NCBI GenBank assembly: GCA_003161515.1
Contig: PMOH01000316.1
Span: 1-64,000, forward strand
Source: Deltaproteobacteria bacterium
GTDB lineage: Bacteria > Desulfobacterota > Binatia > Binatales > Binataceae
Length of the DNA stretch: 64,000 bases
Direction: 5' to 3'
Shown here in pieces: positions 32,132 through 41,119 of the stretch. The notes beneath the pieces are model-generated. The model made no database searches, had not been told where the DNA came from, and worked only from the letters and a program-made list of their open reading frames with translations. Both the position numbers and the translations under genes were made by a program. Numbering within the stretch: position 1 is the first letter of the stretch; each line of letters opens with the position of its first letter.

Positions 32132-34234
32132 ATGGCTGGTTTCTCCGGATTTAAGGTCGGTATCTCGATTTTCCTGCTGGATCAGGCAAGTCGCGGGTTG
32201 ATGGGAATCACCCGCTCGATCGCGAGCGCAACCGGGGCGAGCAGAGCTTTGCGCGCCGAGCTCGCCGGCATTCAGACTTCGATGCGGATCGGGATGGGTA
32301 TGACCATGATCGGCGGCGCTGGACTTGGGCTGATCGGAAAGGCAGTCAAGGACGCTGCCGAATTCCAGATCAACATGGTGCGCGTCGCGAATATGTTCAA
32401 GCTCTCGACCGATCAGGCGCGCCTATTCAAAAACGAGCTATTCGAGATCTCGCACCGCACGATGTTCTCCGCGGAAAACATCCAAGACGTAGCGCTCGGC
32501 ATGAAGAATGTCGGTATTAACTTCGAGAACATCAGCAAGTTGCTGCCGCAATTCAGCGCCGCTGCGGAAATCTTATTCAGAGTCAGCAAGGGCGGCGTGT
32601 CGCCGCAGCAAACCGGACAAGTCCTGGGCGAATTCGCGCATACCTTGGGGGTCTACGATCCGAAAGGGCTGGCGCGGCTGAGTAACGTGCTGGTCAACGC
32701 CGCGCAACTCATACCAGGAGGAGCGCAGGGACTCATCACACAGCTCGGCTATCTCCGTCCAGCGCAGCTTATGGGGATTCCTCCGGGTAATCTCACTCCG
32801 CAACAAACAGAGGAGTTCCAGGTCCGCGGCGGAATCAAAATGGTTGAACTGTCCGCGCTGGCGCAGCAGATCGTCGGCGGCAGAGGTTCGGGCGCCAGAG
32901 GTCCGGCTTCTGGCGCGGCGATGCTCAATTTCCTAATGGGTGCCGCTGGCGTAGGTACAACTCTGACGGGTTTTGGATTCATTCAGAATCAACTCGGTCG
33001 AGCAGCGCTCGGATTTCTCGATCCTGCGACCGGAAAATCCCCGGCGATGGCAAGCGGCGCCCTCGATATTTGGAAGGAGGTACAGACAGCACAGGCGGCA
33101 TTCAATCAGGCCCGGACACTCCAAGGTCAGCAGCAGATGGTACGGCGAATGGTCCAGGAGATGAGTCATGCGCACATGACTCTCCGTCAGGTCACCACGA
33201 TTATGAATGCGCCGATGATCAAGGGAGTGCTGGCAGGACAGGTGCAAAACCCCGGCGCGTTAGTAGATATGTTCGAGAAGTTCATCGGTGGGCAGACCGG
33301 GATGCGTTTTGCTGCGACAGTGTCCGCGCCCGGCACCGTCACTGCGATGCAGAATCTCGTCAAGTCCATCGAGGGCGGCGCCAGCATCGCCGAGCAGCAG
33401 CAGAAGTTTCTCGACACCCTGCCCGGTCGTTGGGCCCAGCTCACGACCGATATTCACAATGTATCGATCGAGATCGGGACAACGCTGCTACCCATCCTTA
33501 CGCGGTGGGTGGTGAGCATCGACAGCGTCGTCGAAAAGTTTCGGATTTGGATCGAGGCGCATCCGGTTGCTACGAAGCGGCTAACAGAGTTGGCGGCCGC
33601 CATCTCCGGACTTACACTCGCCGGCGGAGTAGCGATTTCCCTTTTGGCAGTTGGCCGTGCGCTCCGGATCATAGCGGGGATAGGAGGTTTCGGGTCGATC
33701 GCTGGCGCGATCGTAACGGCGCTTACAGGACCAACGGCTCTCATAATCGGTGGCGCAATCGCGGCGGGGTTCATCGCCTGGATGATAACCAAGTGGACCG
33801 GTCTAGGAGGTCCCGACGATCCGCTTGCTAAGCTGCATCGTGACGCCGAGAAGGATCGTCCGAAGACGATGAGTGAATGGTGGCGCCGTATGGTTGGGCC
33901 ATCGACGCCTATTCCCGGTGCCTTCAAAGACAGCCCTGAATACGAAGAGTGGCGGAAGCGAATTCATCCGTTTGGCACACCGGCGCCGGTGCCAGCGCAT
34001 AAGAGTCCGTCGGCATATTTCGGTCGGCCGTTCGGTGGCGGCATCGAGCCCGCGATGGCAACAGGTGGCGTCACGATCGCACCTGGCGCGATCCATATCG
34101 AAGTTCACGGCGACATCGCCGGCGACTCGACGATCGAGAAGCTCCGGCGCGAGCTGCACGCGGCGCTGCTCTCGTTCGGCAGCGGCGGGGGCGTTACCGA
34201 ATCTACATTCGCTCATGGAGCGGCGTCGATCTAA
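32132..34234 (+). CDS. Tape measure protein
   Basis: A 700-residue helical protein setting tail length. It starts with a region like other tape measures (DQASRGLMGITRSIASATGA) and continues MGMTMIGGAGLGLIGKAVKD, with hydrophobic segments near residues 485-550 (LTLAGGVAISLLAVGRALRI; ALTGPTALIIGGAIAAGFIA). The C-terminus has DIAGDSTIEKLRRELHAALL, typical of tape measure ends. The chaperone lies just upstream. Confidence 0.85.
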   Translation: MAGFSGFKVGISIFLLDQASRGLMGITRSIASATGASRALRAELAGIQTSMRIGMGMTMIGGAGLGLIGKAVKDAAEFQINMVRVANMFKLSTDQARLFKNELFEISHRTMFSAENIQDVALGMKNVGINFENISKLLPQFSAAAEILFRVSKGGVSPQQTGQVLGEFAHTLGVYDPKGLARLSNVLVNAAQLIPGGAQGLITQLGYLRPAQLMGIPPGNLTPQQTEEFQVRGGIKMVELSALAQQIVGGRGSGARGPASGAAMLNFLMGAAGVGTTLTGFGFIQNQLGRAALGFLDPATGKSPAMASGALDIWKEVQTAQAAFNQARTLQGQQQMVRRMVQEMSHAHMTLRQVTTIMNAPMIKGVLAGQVQNPGALVDMFEKFIGGQTGMRFAATVSAPGTVTAMQNLVKSIEGGASIAEQQQKFLDTLPGRWAQLTTDIHNVSIEIGTTLLPILTRWVVSIDSVVEKFRIWIEAHPVATKRLTELAAAISGLTLAGGVAISLLAVGRALRIIAGIGGFGSIAGAIVTALTGPTALIIGGAIAAGFIAWMITKWTGLGGPDDPLAKLHRDAEKDRPKTMSEWWRRMVGPSTPIPGAFKDSPEYEEWRKRIHPFGTPAPVPAHKSPSAYFGRPFGGGIEPAMATGGVTIAPGAIHIEVHGDIAGDSTIEKLRRELHAALLSFGSGGGVTESTFAHGAASI

Positions 34235-35215
34235 ATGGGCGCGATACCCATACTGACGAACTTAGGGACGGCCGTCATCGGAAATGCGGCGCGCCTTCTT
34301 TTCGGTGGACCCCAACCGCTCGACTTCTTCATCGGGACGTCGACCGCCAACCCCGAGATCGTATTCGGCGACGGGAGCAATCTCCGCGGCAACGTCGGGA
34401 TGGAGATCCCGGAAGAGTTCGATGGTTTGGGAGGCACCCAGATGTTCGCCGGCCACGACTTCCCCGGCGGTGTCAGGACACTCCAGCAGATGGGGGCCTT
34501 TCCCGAGACGCTCAAGTGGAAGGGGACCCTGATAGGCGGTCAGGCTTTCGCGCGCGCGGCATCCATGGACCGTCTACGCATCAATGCCGCTGGAACTTTG
34601 CTCTTCCTCAACTATGGTCCGTGGCAGTGGCAGGGCTTACTGATTCGATTCAAAGGCCGGGTGCGCCATCAATGGTTGATCGAATACGAGGCCGAATTCG
34701 AACCGTTCATCGACCTGACGAACACCAACCAAGTGATTGCCGCCCAGGGCTCTCAGAGCTTGCTCACCGAACTGATGAACAGTCTGAGCACGTTCGTCGG
34801 CAACACGACCGGACTCTCGGCTGACGTACTCAGCGAGATCAGCTTAGTAATCGCGTCGATTGGTTCCGCTGGATTGGCAGCAGATCCATCGTTGGTATCG
34901 AATGCGATCGACGCTGTGACGGGATCTGATAGCGCCGTGTTCGCACAAGCGAAGAGTCCTAACCCGGCGGATGCCGCGCTGGTCGGAGACGTGCTTTCTA
35001 AACTTCTGCTCCTGGCGCAACTCTACCCGGTGGCCCCGCCGATCAAGACTCAAATCAATCGCATCAATCCGAATCTGCCGGCGTTGGCGGCCGAGCAGCT
35101 TGGGGATCAGAAGCAATGGCCAGCGATCGCAGCGGCGAACGGTCTCTTGGAGACGATGCCCAAGGGGGTGTTCGTACATCTCAACATTCCCCAAGCGGTG
35201 AGCGGGGGAGGATGA
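34235..35215 (+). CDS. Baseplate/tail protein with LysM-like C-terminus
   Basis: Residues 1-160 (GPQPLDFFIGTSTANPEIVF; EEFDGLGGTQMFAGHDFPGG; LQQMGAFPETLKWKGTLIGG) resemble the DNA-circularisation/GpU-like proteins of contractile tails. The C-terminus has PNLPALAAEQLGDQKQWPAI followed by AAANGL, a LysM-like motif common in baseplate hub proteins such as T4 gp53. Located straight after the tape measure. Confidence 0.6.
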   Translation: MGAIPILTNLGTAVIGNAARLLFGGPQPLDFFIGTSTANPEIVFGDGSNLRGNVGMEIPEEFDGLGGTQMFAGHDFPGGVRTLQQMGAFPETLKWKGTLIGGQAFARAASMDRLRINAAGTLLFLNYGPWQWQGLLIRFKGRVRHQWLIEYEAEFEPFIDLTNTNQVIAAQGSQSLLTELMNSLSTFVGNTTGLSADVLSEISLVIASIGSAGLAADPSLVSNAIDAVTGSDSAVFAQAKSPNPADAALVGDVLSKLLLLAQLYPVAPPIKTQINRINPNLPALAAEQLGDQKQWPAIAAANGLLETMPKGVFVHLNIPQAVSGGG

Positions 35216-35222
35216 AAGGAGC

Positions 35223-35420
35223 ATGGCAATGCCGGAAGACACTAAATATACGGAATTGGCGAAGTGGCATCCTGAAGCCAAGGCAGTGATCGAATCGCGA
35301 ATAAACGCTGCCGACTTCGGAAGTGAGAACATCGACAAGATAATCACAATCGCAGCGGATCTCCTTCTAGATAATGAAATTCTGGCCATAGCTTGTGGCC
35401 AAAAAAAACAGAATGCCTAA
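35223..35420 (+). CDS. Small hypothetical baseplate-region protein, 65 aa
   Basis: ATG after AGGAGC. Acidic to neutral helical protein (WHPEAKAVIESRINAADFGS). It overlaps the next gene by 26 bases and ends at a run of eight A. It may be a tail-X-like connector, as P2-type phages place small genes here, but no LysM motif is seen. Confidence 0.5.
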   Translation: MAMPEDTKYTELAKWHPEAKAVIESRINAADFGSENIDKIITIAADLLLDNEILAIACGQKKQNA

Positions 35421-36639
35421 AATCGTTCCACAGGTTGTGATCGCGGGGAGGACGATCCCGGTATCCAGTTTTCGAACGCAGCGCGGAAGCTATGGGGCAA
35501 TCGGGACCTGTGCGTTCACAACCGACGTGGAGCAATTGAAGACGAACAGTCTCAACATACTCAAAGCGAATCAGGCGGCGGTCGGAGGCCAACTCGGCGC
35601 CAGTCTCCCGATCGTAATATCGATCAGCACGGATGGGGGCAACAACTTCACCAAGCTCTGGACCGGCGATATGGACGATGCCGATTTCGACTTCCAAGGA
35701 GACACCGTCACGATCCGTGGCCGAGATCAGGCGGCGCGGCTTTTCGACGATCGCGTCGTGCTCAAGGCGGACGAATATCAGAACAAGCGTCCGTACGAAA
35801 TTGCGATCAAGTTGGCTGGCGACTACGGTCTCACTCCAAAAGTAACGGTCGATAGGACCCAGCCATTGGCGGGCGACCTCTATAAGATCGACGCGGTGAG
35901 CCTACCTCTGCCACGGCCAAAGTGGGACTTGTTGGTTTTCCTTGCCCGGTCAGTAGGATGGGAAGTCTTCGCCGGACTCGATAACGATCTGTTCTTCGGT
36001 CCTGCGGTCCCCGGCAAGCCGCACAAATTTACTTGGAAGATGAATGACCCTAGCGCGGGTATCCCCGTGATGAATCTTCACATGGAGTACCAGCCGCGGC
36101 GGAACATGACCTTTCAGATCCTGGTGATGAGTCAGCACGCCGCGACCGAAGAAGTCTACTCAGAACGAATCATGGTAATTAATCAGGAGATCACCATTGA
36201 CACTGTTCGCAAGGTGAAGGCCGGGGTCTACAAGGGATCTGCCGCACAGCGGTTGCGATCCGCGATCTCGAGCAAGCTCGACGGACGGCCACTCTACATT
36301 TTTTATCCACAAGGCAAGACGCTCCAGCAGGTCCAGGGGCTTGCCGAACGCATCTATTACGACATTGCGCGCAAGCTGTTCGTCGCGTCGGGCGAGGTCG
36401 ATGGCTTGGTGACTCTGAATCTTCAGGACTCGATTCAGCTTGTCGAGGCGAACGCCGGAGATCTCCAAGGCTTCGCGGGGCAGCAGCTTTCGCTGGTCAG
36501 CGTGGCGCATCGCTTCCAGATGGCGCCGCGTGGTAAGAACGAGGCGGGATTCGTAACCGATTGGAAGGCGCATTTTCTTCCTGCGAGTCCGAGTTCGGGG
36601 ACCGAGGATCCGATCTTGGTAACGGGAGGTGAGGGTTAA
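35395..36639 (+). CDS. Baseplate hub protein (gpD/gp27-like)
   Basis: GTG 35395 (MAKKNRMPKIVPQVVIAGRT) or ATG 35413. 414 residues with early FRTQRGSYGAIGTCAFTTDV, GDTVTIRGRDQAARLFDDRV and KRPYEIAIKLAGDYGLTPKV. This matches late-control D/gp27-like hubs that hold the spike beneath the tube. C-terminal part LQDSIQLVEANAGDLQGFAG fits. Surrounded by tail genes. Confidence 0.7.
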   Translation: MAKKNRMPKIVPQVVIAGRTIPVSSFRTQRGSYGAIGTCAFTTDVEQLKTNSLNILKANQAAVGGQLGASLPIVISISTDGGNNFTKLWTGDMDDADFDFQGDTVTIRGRDQAARLFDDRVVLKADEYQNKRPYEIAIKLAGDYGLTPKVTVDRTQPLAGDLYKIDAVSLPLPRPKWDLLVFLARSVGWEVFAGLDNDLFFGPAVPGKPHKFTWKMNDPSAGIPVMNLHMEYQPRRNMTFQILVMSQHAATEEVYSERIMVINQEITIDTVRKVKAGVYKGSAAQRLRSAISSKLDGRPLYIFYPQGKTLQQVQGLAERIYYDIARKLFVASGEVDGLVTLNLQDSIQLVEANAGDLQGFAGQQLSLVSVAHRFQMAPRGKNEAGFVTDWKAHFLPASPSSGTEDPILVTGGEG

Positions 36640-36644
36640 AGGTG

Positions 36645-37151
36645 ATGATGCCAGTGGTCGCCCCATATCTGACTACCTCGAAGGTTCTGACCATTGCTGC
36701 GAGCGGAGCGGTCGGCAGTGCCGTCTCTGCGCTTGCCGCACCTGCCTTCGATTGGAACACCGCTATCGCTGCGGGAATCGGTGCGGTGGTCTCTTCCACA
36801 GTCTCAGGGTTGATCATCGTTACCTTCGGGGCTTATTTGAATCGGCGGCTAAATGCCATCACTACCCACGTAGATGGCAAGATGGAAGAGTTGATACGCG
36901 CCAAAGAAAGCGTGGCGCTACGAACAGGATGGGACGCGGGGACTCAACACGCGGATGATCGCGCACAAGACGCCGCCGAGAAGACCGCTGTTGCTGCGAC
37001 CGCGCTAGGTGATGCTCGCGAGCGGGCGGCCACTGCAGAAGGCAGACATATAGGCGCAATCGAGGAACAGTCTCGCAAGGCAGACGAAGATGCGACAATT
37101 GCGGCAGCGGCTAAGTCTGGCGTACATCCGCCGGATAAACCAGAGAAATAG
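36645..37151 (+). CDS. Membrane protein, holin-like
   Basis: Two hydrophobic segments (VLTIAASGAVGSAVSALAAP and AIAAGIGAVVSSTVSGLIIV) are followed by a long Ala/Glu/Arg coiled coil. Two spans plus a charged C-terminus fit class II holins, yet the location within baseplate genes and the 80-residue coiled coil are atypical. Alternative: a tail-associated membrane protein. Start ATG 36645 (GTG 36642 possible). Confidence 0.45.
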   Translation: MMPVVAPYLTTSKVLTIAASGAVGSAVSALAAPAFDWNTAIAAGIGAVVSSTVSGLIIVTFGAYLNRRLNAITTHVDGKMEELIRAKESVALRTGWDAGTQHADDRAQDAAEKTAVAATALGDARERAATAEGRHIGAIEEQSRKADEDATIAAAAKSGVHPPDKPEK

Positions 37152-37156
37152 AATAA

Positions 37157-38083
37157 ATGTTTCAATCTTACGATGAAGTCCTGCATCTGCTTGTGCACGC
37201 CGCCGCGCGCCAGCAAGGTGACAGGCGGATGACCTTCTACGGTCACATCGTTGCTTATGACGCGAAGAACCATTGCGTCAAAGTCCAGATCCCGACGCTC
37301 GCGGTCGACGAAAGCTCGCCGGGGGTCGTTACCGGATGGATACCCCTAGGGAGCCATATGGTCGGAAACGGATGGGGCGCGCAGTTTGCGCCCGAGGCCG
37401 ACGCATCAGGAATCCAGACGACCACGCCGACCGGAACTCCGTGCGAAATCCAACTCAACGAGCAGGACGGCGCCGCGACGATCGTGGCGCTTCGCTACAC
37501 CGATAAGCATCGCGCGCCGTTCCCGAACATGGTTGCCGGCGAATTCGCCCTGAAGTCAAAGGCAGGCAGCTACATCTACTATTTCAAAGACGGTTCGGCG
37601 GCACGGACATTTCAGAAAGACCCGATGGGCAACACCATCAAGGAGACACTCGACGCTCAAGGGAACCTGAGTTTCCTCTTGCCGGGAGGCGCTCAAGTTA
37701 GCGCGACGCCGACAGGCTATAGCGTTACGGGCCCTGGCGAGGGCGGTGGGGGCGGAGGAGCCTCGCCGGCATCGGTCCAACTGAGTAACGACGGAAGCTA
37801 CTCGGTCCAGAACAGCAAATGCTTCGTCATAGGTACGAGCGATGGCGCGGTCGCGATCGAGAACACTTTCGGCAACGTAGAGATCAATGAAGAGGGTATT
37901 ATAACTCTCACGACTCTCGGTATGGTGATGACCTTCAATCACCTACTAGGTTGGACCATCATCACGCTATCGGGTGTCATCAACATTCCGCTGGTTGGCC
38001 CGATGGTGGTGAGTTCTACGATCGGAATTCAACTGGTCGCTCCTACGAACACGATTAAAGCAAACGGGAACGTGCTTGGCTGA
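37157..38083 (+). CDS. Baseplate spike (gpV-like)
   Basis: N-terminal OB-fold region (FYGHIVAYDAKNHCVKVQIP; VVTGWIPLGSHMVGNGWGAQ) then a repeat-rich beta-helix (QLSNDGSYSVQNSKCFVIGT; GNVEINEEGIITLTTLGMVM). This is the organisation of P2 gpV/T4 gp5 spikes that pierce the outer envelope. A GEGGGGGGA linker divides the two. Stop overlaps the next gene. Confidence 0.75.
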   Translation: MFQSYDEVLHLLVHAAARQQGDRRMTFYGHIVAYDAKNHCVKVQIPTLAVDESSPGVVTGWIPLGSHMVGNGWGAQFAPEADASGIQTTTPTGTPCEIQLNEQDGAATIVALRYTDKHRAPFPNMVAGEFALKSKAGSYIYYFKDGSAARTFQKDPMGNTIKETLDAQGNLSFLLPGGAQVSATPTGYSVTGPGEGGGGGGASPASVQLSNDGSYSVQNSKCFVIGTSDGAVAIENTFGNVEINEEGIITLTTLGMVMTFNHLLGWTIITLSGVINIPLVGPMVVSSTIGIQLVAPTNTIKANGNVLG

Positions 38084-38484
38084 TGGATCTTTTTTTAGAC
38101 TACGGAGCGGATCTAGTGCTCGACCAGAATGGCGGGATGCAAACTGCCGTGGGTTGGGATGAAACCAGGCAAAGGATTCTCCGCGACCTCTGTACTAACT
38201 CGCAGTCTATTTTGCCTGACGGGTCTCCCGTTCAACCTGAATATATTTATGACACGAGTTACGGCCGCAATTTTCGGGTCTTAGTCGACCAGCCCATCGG
38301 CGCCGCATATCGATCGCAACTGTTGCAGGCGGTTTTCGCAGCGGTGATGGTGGACGTGGCGGTGAATTCTAACGTCCCGCCGGGCATTCGGCTGATACGC
38401 CCCGACGTCCGAACCCTATTGGTCATAATCTCCGTGCCGCTGCAGAATCAGACCGTCGGTACGATCGCATTGCAGGTGACCTGA
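38083..38484 (+). CDS. Baseplate wedge protein (gpW/gp25-like)
   Basis: Pattern QNGGMQTAVGWDETRQRILR and SYGRNFRVLVDQPIGAAYRS plus a C-terminal beta pair VRTLLVIISVPLQNQTVGTI. A 133-residue gp25-like protein immediately before baseplate J, the usual order gpV-gpW-gpJ. It joins sheath and baseplate. Confidence 0.7.
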   Translation: MDLFLDYGADLVLDQNGGMQTAVGWDETRQRILRDLCTNSQSILPDGSPVQPEYIYDTSYGRNFRVLVDQPIGAAYRSQLLQAVFAAVMVDVAVNSNVPPGIRLIRPDVRTLLVIISVPLQNQTVGTIALQVT

Positions 38485-39653
38485 TGGGCGCAGGACTTCC
38501 ATCGACCGCAAATCTTCAATTCAAGAGCTTCGATCAACTCGTCGCCGATTTGAGCAATCGATGGGGCGGCGCTACGGGCACGACGCCGAATCTGAAGTCG
38601 GGGAGCGTGGCGAAGGCGCTATTCGAAACCTTCGCGACGCAGTTCGTTTACTTCGAGTTCTTGCTGCAGGCCATCCAAGCGATGGCACGCCTGTCGACCA
38701 GCGTGGGGTCGGACTGCGATAGCTTCGTCGGCGACTTCGGGATGCCTCGGTTGCCGGCGACCCTCGCGAGCGGATCCGTCACACTCGGCCTGTTGTCGCC
38801 GAGCATCGGCGTGACCCCGGTCGCGGTGGGGACGGTTGTTCAGAGCCAAGGCGGCGTATTCCAATATCAACTTGTGGCCGATCTAACGCAGCCTGCCTAC
38901 AATGCCTCGCTCCAAGCGTATGTCTTTCAGCCCGGACAGACTTCGATAACAGCGACCGCTCAGGCGGTCCTTCCCGGATCTTCCCAGAACGTCCAAGCCT
39001 CAATCCTCACGCAGCTCGCGCAGGCCGGAAGCGGCGTCGACACGGTCACTAATCCTTCGCCCATCCAGAACGGCAAGGACCAGGAGACCGACGCGCAACT
39101 CAAGGCCAGGTTCGTTCTCTTTATCGCGGCGTTTTCGGAGGCAACCGAGGCGGCCATTCTCTTCGCGATCGCGTCGACCCAGCAAGGACTCGATGTGGCC
39201 CTGCTCGATAATACGAATACCACCGGCAATCCGGAGCCAGGCTTTTTTACGGCGGTGGTCGAGGACGGCAGCGGCACTTTGCCGCTCGCGCTGCAAACCG
39301 CGCTCTACAACGCGATCGACGTGGTGCGCGCCTTTACTATTGAGTTTGCGGTCATCGGGCCGACGCTGATCAGCCCTACCGTGGCGCTGCCGATCCACGT
39401 CGCTGCAGGAGCCAACGTCGGCCTTGTTACGCAGGCAGTGGCAACCGCGATCTTGGACTATGTGAATTCGCTAACGATCGGCCAATCTCTCAATTTAAGT
39501 CGGCTGATACTGGTAGCCGAGGATGCGGACCCGAACGTCGCGAACGTGAACAGCGAGGGCGTCCTAATCAATGGCCTCGATAGCGACTTGGTGGTGAATC
39601 AGGTATCGCTGATCAGGCTCACATCCGGGAATTTGACGGTGAGCACTTTCTAA
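38484..39653 (+). CDS. Baseplate assembly protein J
   Basis: Typical baseplate_J: early segment NLKSGSVAKALFETFATQFV, insert domain with GTVVQSQGGVFQYQLVADLT and later SPIQNGKDQETDAQLKARFV, then EAAILFAIASTQQGLDVALL. 389 residues is the usual size. Located after gpW and before gpI-like gene. Confidence 0.85.
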   Translation: MGAGLPSTANLQFKSFDQLVADLSNRWGGATGTTPNLKSGSVAKALFETFATQFVYFEFLLQAIQAMARLSTSVGSDCDSFVGDFGMPRLPATLASGSVTLGLLSPSIGVTPVAVGTVVQSQGGVFQYQLVADLTQPAYNASLQAYVFQPGQTSITATAQAVLPGSSQNVQASILTQLAQAGSGVDTVTNPSPIQNGKDQETDAQLKARFVLFIAAFSEATEAAILFAIASTQQGLDVALLDNTNTTGNPEPGFFTAVVEDGSGTLPLALQTALYNAIDVVRAFTIEFAVIGPTLISPTVALPIHVAAGANVGLVTQAVATAILDYVNSLTIGQSLNLSRLILVAEDADPNVANVNSEGVLINGLDSDLVVNQVSLIRLTSGNLTVSTF

Positions 39654-39658
39654 CAAAC

Positions 39659-41119
39659 ATGCCTGAGATCCCACAGTTAGCGCAGAGCGACCTGCTCAAT
39701 CAGTTTCTCAGCCTCTTCCCTGAAGGTTGGGCGGGTGATGACGCGCGCGGCCCCGGCGGCAAGCTCTGGGCTCTATATCAGTCTCTCGCTGGGGGACTCG
39801 CGGACCAACTTGGTGCCAATCCGAAAATTGCGGGCGCGCCGACAATTCAGTTCGCGCGGGACCTCACCAGGATATCCACGGCGACGGGAGTGGGACTCGA
39901 TACCCTCGCGCAAGACTTCTTTGGTGCCACTTTTCCGCGGATGCCGACGGAGAACGATGTCTCGTACCGCGCGCGCATCCTTGCGGCTCTCTTGGTCCCG
40001 CGCGTTACCAGGCCGGCGATCTCAAACGCGATCGCAAAGCTGACCGGACAGATTCCCCGGATGACTGAGCCGTGGAACCCCGGCGATACTTCGGCCTACG
40101 ACGAGCTATCATTCTTCGATACCGACTACGCGAATGCCCCAGCGCGATATGGCGATGAGTTGCCCTATCAAGGAATGATCGAGCTGAACGTGCCCCTGTT
40201 TTCGATCACTGGCGCGCAAGCGATATGGGGCTTCGACGACGGGGCGGCCTTCGACGTTCCGACCTCGGCGTACTTTGATTTCACTCAAGAACTGAGCCCG
40301 ACATTCGAAGCCGAGGTGGCAGCCCTCATTGCCGCCTTCAAGGCCGAGGGAACGCTGGTTTGGCTGCGCAATTGGGCCGCTGTCCCCTCCGGGCTTCTTG
40401 GTAGCACTGCGCTGGGCGTCATAGCGTTTTTGCAAGGGGCCGTGCTCGCCGGGCAAGTAGGCACGGGCAGCACCTTCCTATTACGAAATCTGAACGGAAA
40501 GTTCACGATCCTGCTTGAGACCCCATCCTGGATGACGTCGACGTGGATCGTGAGAGAGGGCGTGAACTTCACCGTTGCATTCTCGGATGTCGCTCCCGCT
40601 GCGGGGCAATTGGGTTGGCTCGCTCTCGGATTCGATCGTAGCTTTGTTGTACCGGTCAACCAAGGCCAGACACGCGTCGAACTAATCATTCCGACAGGGC
40701 CGGGGTCGCCATGGCAGTCGGGTGTTGTGAGCAACCAGGTGCCCGCTTTGCTCCCGCTGATCACCGCTCTTTTCAATACTCGGTGTTGGATCGACACCTT
40801 GGCCGTATTGACCGGCTCGGTGACAGTAGGAATAAGTCTCTCGGCACCAGGTCCAGGCAATCTTTACGTCGTGCCGCTGCCCGCGGGCGGGCCAATTATA
40901 ACCGGACGCACCATCATTCCAGCGGAGGGCGTGACAGCCACAGTGCCGATCACCGGGATACCCGCTGGCGCTGCGTATGCGGTGATGACCATCCCGACTT
41001 GGAATACGGAAGTGGCGATTACCCAGAAAAACAACGGCAGTTTTGTGGTAGCGTTTAGCGATCCGGCGCCTTCGACCGGAGTGGGCACACTTTTTTGGGC
41101 AGTGGTGGAGGGAGTCTAG
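39659..41119 (+). CDS. Baseplate/tail protein gpI-like, extended
   Basis: N-terminal 175 residues (LLNQFLSLFPEGWAGDDARG, LDTLAQDFFGATFPRM, RARILAALLVPRVTRPAISN) have the layout of gpI/YmfQ-like tail proteins. Residues about 300-486 add two beta domains ending with the same phrase (VAFSDVAPAAGQLGWLALGF; VAFSDPAPSTGVGTLFWAVV), suggesting an internal duplication. Confidence 0.65.
   Translation: MPEIPQLAQSDLLNQFLSLFPEGWAGDDARGPGGKLWALYQSLAGGLADQLGANPKIAGAPTIQFARDLTRISTATGVGLDTLAQDFFGATFPRMPTENDVSYRARILAALLVPRVTRPAISNAIAKLTGQIPRMTEPWNPGDTSAYDELSFFDTDYANAPARYGDELPYQGMIELNVPLFSITGAQAIWGFDDGAAFDVPTSAYFDFTQELSPTFEAEVAALIAAFKAEGTLVWLRNWAAVPSGLLGSTALGVIAFLQGAVLAGQVGTGSTFLLRNLNGKFTILLETPSWMTSTWIVREGVNFTVAFSDVAPAAGQLGWLALGFDRSFVVPVNQGQTRVELIIPTGPGSPWQSGVVSNQVPALLPLITALFNTRCWIDTLAVLTGSVTVGISLSAPGPGNLYVVPLPAGGPIITGRTIIPAEGVTATVPITGIPAGAAYAVMTIPTWNTEVAITQKNNGSFVVAFSDPAPSTGVGTLFWAVVEGV

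Noticed and set aside
35395..35420. Run of eight A at the end of gene 35223-35420 as a second frameshift site
   Set aside because: The downstream hub gene has its own GTG/ATG starts and hubs are not known to be frameshift products, so ordinary overlap explains it.
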